From assembly GCA_965199975.1 (NCBI GenBank), contig OZ241340.1, positions 930,001-994,000 of the forward strand: DNA of 64,000 nucleotides, given 5' to 3'. Both the position numbers and the translations under genes were made by a program. Under the pieces are notes generated by a model. The model was not told the origin of the DNA. It did no database searches and saw only the letters and a program-made list of their open reading frames with translations. The stretch comes from JASLDZ01 sp965199975 (GTDB lineage Bacteria > Pseudomonadota > Alphaproteobacteria > Caulobacterales > Caulobacteraceae). Of this stretch, positions 60,000-64,000 are shown one piece after another; within the stretch, counting starts at the first letter, position 1, and every line of letters begins with the position of its first letter.

Positions 60000-61406
60000 T
60001 CAGGCGCTGTAGTACATATCGAACTCGACAGGGTGCGGGTGCAGCTGCAGGCGGCGCACCTCCTCCATCTTCAGCTCGATGTAGCTGTTGATGAAGTCGT
60101 CATCCATCACGCCGCCCTTCTTGAGAAACTCGCGGTCGGCGTCGAGGCTCTCCAACGCCTCGCGCAGAGAGCCGCACACCTCCGGCACGTTCTTCTGCTC
60201 CTGCGGCGGCAGATCGTAGAGGTTCTTGTCGAGCGCCGGACCCGGATCGATCCGGTTCTGGATGCCGTCGAGCCCCGCCATCAGCAGCGCCACGAAGGTG
60301 AGGTAGGGATTGCCCAGCGGATCGGGGAAACGAACCTCGATGCGCTTGGCCTTGGGCGACGTCACGTAAGGGATGCGGATCGAGGCGGAGCGATTGCGTG
60401 CCGAATACGCCAGCTTCACCGGCGCCTCGTAGCCAGGCACGAGTCGCTTGTAGCTGTTGGTCGACGGGTTCGCGAAAGCGTTGATGGCCTTGGCATGCTT
60501 GATTACGCCGCCGATGTAGAACAGGCACATGTCCGACAGGCCGGCGTACTTGTCGCCGGCGAACAAGGGCTTGCCGCCCTTCCAGATCGACTGGTGGCAG
60601 TGCATGCCCGAGCCATTGTCGCCGAAGTAAGGCTTGGGCATGAAGGTCGCCGTCTTGCCATAGGCCGCCGCCACGTTGTGGATGACGTATTTGTATAGCT
60701 GCATGCGGTCGGCCATCGTCAGAAGGTCACTGAACTTCAGGCCCAGCTCGTGCTGCGCCGGCGCCACCTCGTGGTGGTGCTTCTCGGGGTCGAGGCCCAG
60801 TTCGCCCATCACCGCCAGCATTTCGCCGCGCAGGTCCTGCCCGCTGTCGACCGGATTGACCGGGAAGTAGCCGCCCTTGGCCCCGGGGCGGAAGCCCATG
60901 TTGCCTTCGGGATAGACCTTGCCGGTGTTGGCCGGAAGCTCGATCGAGTCGAACGCGTAGCCGGTGCTCTGCGCGCTCGTGGTCCAGCGCACGTCGTCGA
61001 AGACGAAGAATTCGGCTTCCGGGCCGAAATACACCTGGTCGCCGATGTCGGCCGACTTGGTGTAGGCCAGCGCCTTCTTGGCGATGGAACGCGGATCGCG
61101 CGAATAGGGCTCGCCACTGTCGGGATTCACCACGTCGCAGAACAGGAACATGGTGGTCTGCTGATAGAATGGGTCGATGTAGGCCGTGGTGAGGTCAGGC
61201 TTCAGCAGCATGTCGCTCTCATTGATCGCCTTCCAGCCGGCGATGGACGAGCCGTCGAACATGGTGCCTTCGGTGAGGAACTCCTCATCCACCAGGTCGA
61301 TGTCGAAGGTGACGTGCTGCAGCTTGCCGCGGATGTCGGTGAAGCGCACGTCGACGTACTTGACGTCCTTCTCCTTGATCTGGGCCTGGATTTCGGCGGG
61401 GGTCAT
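60000..61406 (-). CDS. glnA: Glutamine synthetase, type I
   Basis: A 468-aa dodecameric enzyme making glutamine from glutamate, ammonia and ATP. VDVRFTDIRGKLQHVTFD, FDGSSIAGWKAINESDM, GSGMHCHQS, NPSTNSYKRLVPGYEAPV, and the adenylylation loop KNLYDLPPQE (Tyr target) are visible. I use the ATG at 61406 (MTPAEIQAQIKEK); an open frame further upstream overlaps glnB and is spurious. It follows glnB by 65 bp on the same strand. Confidence 0.97.
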   Translation of the reverse strand: MTPAEIQAQIKEKDVKYVDVRFTDIRGKLQHVTFDIDLVDEEFLTEGTMFDGSSIAGWKAINESDMLLKPDLTTAYIDPFYQQTTMFLFCDVVNPDSGEPYSRDPRSIAKKALAYTKSADIGDQVYFGPEAEFFVFDDVRWTTSAQSTGYAFDSIELPANTGKVYPEGNMGFRPGAKGGYFPVNPVDSGQDLRGEMLAVMGELGLDPEKHHHEVAPAQHELGLKFSDLLTMADRMQLYKYVIHNVAAAYGKTATFMPKPYFGDNGSGMHCHQSIWKGGKPLFAGDKYAGLSDMCLFYIGGVIKHAKAINAFANPSTNSYKRLVPGYEAPVKLAYSARNRSASIRIPYVTSPKAKRIEVRFPDPLGNPYLTFVALLMAGLDGIQNRIDPGPALDKNLYDLPPQEQKNVPEVCGSLREALESLDADREFLKKGGVMDDDFINSYIELKMEEVRRLQLHPHPVEFDMYYSA

Positions 61407-61471
61407 GGGTGGGCTCCTGATGGACGACCGCCGCGCCGGTCGAGCCGGGGGACGGCGATAGGTAAGGGACG

Positions 61472-61810
61472 TCAGACGGCGGCGGGGCCGCTCTCGCCGG
61501 TGCGGATGCGCACCACCTCGGCGATGTCGGAGATGAAGATCTTGCCGTCGCCGATCTTGCCGGTGCGCGCGGCGGTGACGATGGCCTCGACGGCCCGATC
61601 GGCCTGATCGTCGCCGACCACCACCTCGATCTTGATCTTGGGCAGGAAGTCGATGACGTACTCGGCCCCGCGGTAGAGTTCGGTGTGACCCTTCTGGCGC
61701 CCGTAGCCCTTCGCCTCGAGCACGGTCATGCCCTGGACGCCCAGTTCCTGCAGCGCCTCCTTCACCTCGTCGAGCTTGAACGGCTTGATGACGGCTTCGA
61801 TCTTCTTCAT
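61472..61810 (-). CDS. glnB: Nitrogen regulatory protein PII
   Basis: A 112-aa PII protein sensing 2-oxoglutarate and ATP. MKKIEAVIKPFKLDEVKEAL, the T-loop with Tyr51 in LYRGAEYVIDFLPK (uridylylation site), and the C-terminal TGKIGDGKIFISDIAEVVRI signature. Only the left copy is in the window. It precedes glnA, as in rhizobia and Caulobacter, and is divergent from nnrDE. Confidence 0.97.
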   Translation of the reverse strand: MKKIEAVIKPFKLDEVKEALQELGVQGMTVLEAKGYGRQKGHTELYRGAEYVIDFLPKIKIEVVVGDDQADRAVEAIVTAARTGKIGDGKIFISDIAEVVRIRTGESGPAAV

Positions 61811-61963
61811 GCGCGCTCGGCAGGGGGGCGGCCACGGCGGTGGCGCCCCCGTATCCGAGCACGCTGGGCCGCTGCGCTCAAGGCGTGAACGCAGGCGGAG
61901 GACCGGCCGCTCCGCCCCCCGCTCGCGTTTTGCGCACGGGCGCCTTTGTGCGAGGCGCCTCGC

Positions 61964-63460
61964 GTGAGCCGCCCGGAGGAGGCCCCGAAGCGCGTGGTCG
62001 CCTTGGCCGACCTCGCCGCGGCCGATCGCGCCGCGGACGAGGCGGGGCTCCCGCCTGCGACGCTGATGGATCGGGCGGGCCGCGCCGTGGCCGCGGCGAT
62101 GCGCGCGCGATGGGCGCCTTCGCCGGTTACGGTGCTGTGCGGGCCGGGAAACAACGGCGGCGACGGCTACGTCGCCGCCCAGGCGCTGCGCGAGGCGGGT
62201 TGGCCCGTCGCGGTGGTGGCGCTGGCGCCTCCCCAGGGGCCGGCCGCGAACGCCGCGGCGCAGGCGTGGGGCGCCGAGCCTGGGGGGGCGCAAGGCGCCG
62301 AGCGTGCGCTGGAGAGCGCCGACCTCGTCGTCGACGCCCTCTTCGGCGCCGGGCTCAGCCGGCCGCTGGATGCGCCGACCCGGGCGCTGCTCGCCCACGC
62401 GGCGCATGACGGCGGACGCCCGCTCGTGGCCATCGACCTGCCCTCGGGGCTCGCCGGCGACGACGGGCGTGTGGCGGAGGGCGTGCAGGCGGCTACGCTG
62501 ACAGTCACCTTCGCCGCCCGCAAGCGCGCGCACGTGCTTGAGCCCGCCGCCTCGCTCTGTGGCGAGCTGGTGGTGGCCGACATCGGCCTGGGGCCGCACC
62601 TGTGCGCGCAGGGGCCGCCGACCTGGGTGAACGGCCCGTCGCTCTGGGCGCACGCCTACCCCTGGCCGCCGACCTCCACCTACAAGACCCAGCGCGGACG
62701 GCTGCTGGTGGTCAGCGGCGGGGCGCACGCCACCGGCGCGGCCCGGCTGGCGGCGCGGGCGGGGCTGCGCATCGGCGCGGGCCTCGTCACGGTGATGAGC
62801 CCGCCGTCGGCGCTGATCGTGAACGCCGCGGCGCTGGAGGCGGTGATGGTGCGCCCGTTCGCCGATGCGCAGGCGCTGGGCGCGGCGGCGACCGAAGCTC
62901 AGGCCGTGGTGATCGGGCCCGCCGCGGGGGTGGGCGAACGCACCGCCTCCAATGTCCACGCCCTCGCGGCGACCGGGGCGCGCCTGGTGGTCGACGCCGA
63001 CGCCCTGACGAGCTTCAAGGCCGATCCCTCCGCCCTGTTCGCCCTGCTCGAAGAGGGCGACGTGCTCACCCCGCATCCAGGCGAGTTCGAGCGCATCTTT
63101 CCCGGCCTGCTCGCCGCCAGCGCCCAGCGCATCGACGCAGCGCGGGAGGCGGCGCGGCGGGCCGGCGCGGTGGTGCTGCTCAAGGGCGGCGATACGGTCG
63201 TGGCCCATCCCGACGGGCGTGCGGCGGTGAACACGGTGCGCGCGCCCTGGCTCGCCACCGCCGGCTCGGGCGACACGCTGGCGGGCATGATCGGCGGCCT
63301 GATCGTCCAGGGCATGACGAGCTTCGACGCCGCCTGCTGCGCCGCCTGGCTGCACGCCGAGGCCGGTCGCCGGCACGGCCCCGGCCTGATCTCGGAGGAC
63401 ATCGCCGAGCTGATCCCGGGCGTGCTGCGCCACCTCGACGATCGACGCCCCGTGACCTGA
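61964..63460 (+). CDS. nnr: Bifunctional NAD(P)HX epimerase/dehydratase
   Basis: A 498-aa fusion. The N-terminal YjeF_N epimerase part (CGPGNNGGDGYVAAQALREA, IDLPSGLAGDDG) and the C-terminal ADP-dependent dehydratase part (GRLLVVSGGAHATGAARLAA, ADALTSF, LTPHPGEFERIFPG, LLKGGDTVVAHPDGRAAVN, TAGSGDTLAGMIGGL) repair hydrated NAD(P)H. I use the GTG at 61964; a TTG at 61946 would add six residues. The glnA-glnB-nnr grouping is conserved. Confidence 0.93.
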   Translation: MSRPEEAPKRVVALADLAAADRAADEAGLPPATLMDRAGRAVAAAMRARWAPSPVTVLCGPGNNGGDGYVAAQALREAGWPVAVVALAPPQGPAANAAAQAWGAEPGGAQGAERALESADLVVDALFGAGLSRPLDAPTRALLAHAAHDGGRPLVAIDLPSGLAGDDGRVAEGVQAATLTVTFAARKRAHVLEPAASLCGELVVADIGLGPHLCAQGPPTWVNGPSLWAHAYPWPPTSTYKTQRGRLLVVSGGAHATGAARLAARAGLRIGAGLVTVMSPPSALIVNAAALEAVMVRPFADAQALGAAATEAQAVVIGPAAGVGERTASNVHALAATGARLVVDADALTSFKADPSALFALLEEGDVLTPHPGEFERIFPGLLAASAQRIDAAREAARRAGAVVLLKGGDTVVAHPDGRAAVNTVRAPWLATAGSGDTLAGMIGGLIVQGMTSFDAACCAAWLHAEAGRRHGPGLISEDIAELIPGVLRHLDDRRPVT

Positions 63461-63521
63461 AGGGGGCGGCGCCCGCCGGCGCGATCATCGGTCGGCTTTG
63501 GCGCTCACCGCGCTGATCCTG

Positions 63522-63606
63522 TGGTGCGGACGAGAGGGCTCGAACCTCCACGCCTTTCGGCGCTGGAACCTAAATCCAGTGCGTCTACCAGTTCCGCCAC
63601 GTCCGC
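63522..63606 (-). tRNA. tRNA-Leu (TAG)
   Basis: 85 nt with encoded CCA. Acceptor GCGGACG pairs with CGTCCGC, the anticodon arm CTGGA-TTTAGGT-TCCAG gives TAG, and a long variable arm (GCGCCGAAAGGCGT) marks the class II tRNA. The T-loop reads GGTTCGAGCC. Confidence 0.96.
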
Positions 63607-63661
63607 AGGCCGGGCGGCGCAGGGGTAGGCGAGGGCGACGGGCCTCGCAAGCGGCCCGCGT

Positions 63662-64000
63662 TCACCCCGCCGTGACGAGCGTCTCTCGGGCGAGTTGCAG
63701 CCGCTCCAGGGGCGTCGAGCCCGATGCGCCTTCCACGGCGTGCTCGATCACGGCTGCGCCGGGTCCGTCGCGGTGGACGCGGATCACCGCCTGCAGGCCG
63801 TCCACCTCGGGGGCGCGGATCACCACGTCGCCGTTGGACGCGCGGGCGCCGTTCACCCTCAGCACCGCGCCGCCGGTGCGGCTGACAGAGGGGCCGGCGT
63901 AGCTCACCGCATACGAGGCGCGGGCGACCGGCGCGCCGGCGCGGCTCTCCTCCACCTGGTAGTCGAAGCCTCGGCGATCATCGCGCGTCACCACGACCAC
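63662..64000 (-). CDS. Hypothetical protein, 3' part only
   Basis: The last 112 residues of a gene that runs past the right edge; its start is not in the window (a GTG exactly at the end is not evidence of one). The sequence is beta-strand-like (YAVSYAGPSVSRTGGAVLRV, RASNGDVVIRAPEVDG, LQAVIRVHRDGPGAAVIEHA), ending LERLQLARETLVTAG. I recognise no family. The stop is 55 bp from the tRNA-Leu gene. Confidence 0.6.
   Translation of the reverse strand: MVVVTRDDRRGFDYQVEESRAGAPVARASYAVSYAGPSVSRTGGAVLRVNGARASNGDVVIRAPEVDGLQAVIRVHRDGPGAAVIEHAVEGASGSTPLERLQLARETLVTAG

Noticed and set aside
61407..61862. Upstream extension of glnA
   Set aside because: It would overlap glnB antiparallel in frame usage and adds 152 residues unlike any glutamine synthetase.
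61811..61963. Possible NtrC or sigma-54 site before glnB (CGCAC...GTGCG)
   Set aside because: The spacing between half-sites is 10 bases instead of 7 and no -24/-12 element was seen.

Overview
The window is high-GC DNA of an alphaproteobacterium, most likely Caulobacterales (Caulobacter/Phenylobacterium/Brevundimonas-like; genus not resolved). Supporting evidence: an imp-type type VI secretion (T6SS) cluster, the cluster dgt / SPOR protein / nagZ / scpA / scpB, the cluster murA / DUF2948 / hisD / UPF0262 / phosphatase / maf / yacG, the pairing glnA-glnB-nnrDE, and a tRNA-His that lacks the extra 5' G, a known alphaproteobacterial trait. Genes are tightly packed, with many ATGA/GTGA start-stop overlaps. 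No insertion sequence, phage, CRISPR or rRNA was seen.

Region 1 (1-23372) is a T6SS locus cut by the left edge. On the minus strand run tssA, tssB, tssC, a second tssC paralogue (impD type), impE/tagJ, tssE, tssF, tssG, then clpV, hcp, vgrG, the FHA gene tagH/impI, tssK and the start of tssL. A SAM methyltransferase gene is inserted on the plus strand between clpV and tssG. Divergent from tssA is a kinase/lipoprotein unit: a transmembrane PpkA-type Ser/Thr kinase, a lipoprotein polysaccharide deacetylase and a lipoprotein with TPR-like helices, followed convergently by a LysM lipoprotein. The TssL N-terminus and the kinase C-terminus share a DEGERT(V/I) motif, which fits a kinase-FHA-TssL phosphothreonine switch.

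Region 2 (23505-34592) is accessory metabolism: a PaoABC-like periplasmic molybdenum aldehyde oxidoreductase, a small DUF5519-like protein, then a LacI regulator, a TonB-dependent receptor and a Tat-exported GH30 glycosidase that look like one glycan-uptake locus with two LacI-type operators. A flavin reductase-like gene and heme oxygenase bphO follow; bphO converges on the bacteriophytochrome kinase gene bphP.

Region 3 (37002-43249) is a self-contained phospholipid module: tetR-cdsA-like-plsC-membrane protein-CDP-alcohol phosphatidyltransferase-plsC, all overlapping, divergent from an LplT-like transporter gene and a hydrolase gene, with a pair of palindromic operator-like sites between. It resembles E. 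coli ynbAB in content and its lipid product is unknown. I regard it as the strongest candidate for an undescribed system.

Region 4 (43257-64000) is mostly housekeeping: xth, an iron-sulfur carrier gene, dgt, SPOR, nagZ, scpAB, tspO, the murA-to-yacG run, tRNA-Phe, exbB-exbD-tonB with a clear terminator, tRNA-His, a thiO-like oxidase, glnA, glnB, nnrDE, tRNA-Leu and a partial gene at the right edge. argS, tatABC and infA, which I would expect in these runs, are not at their usual places.
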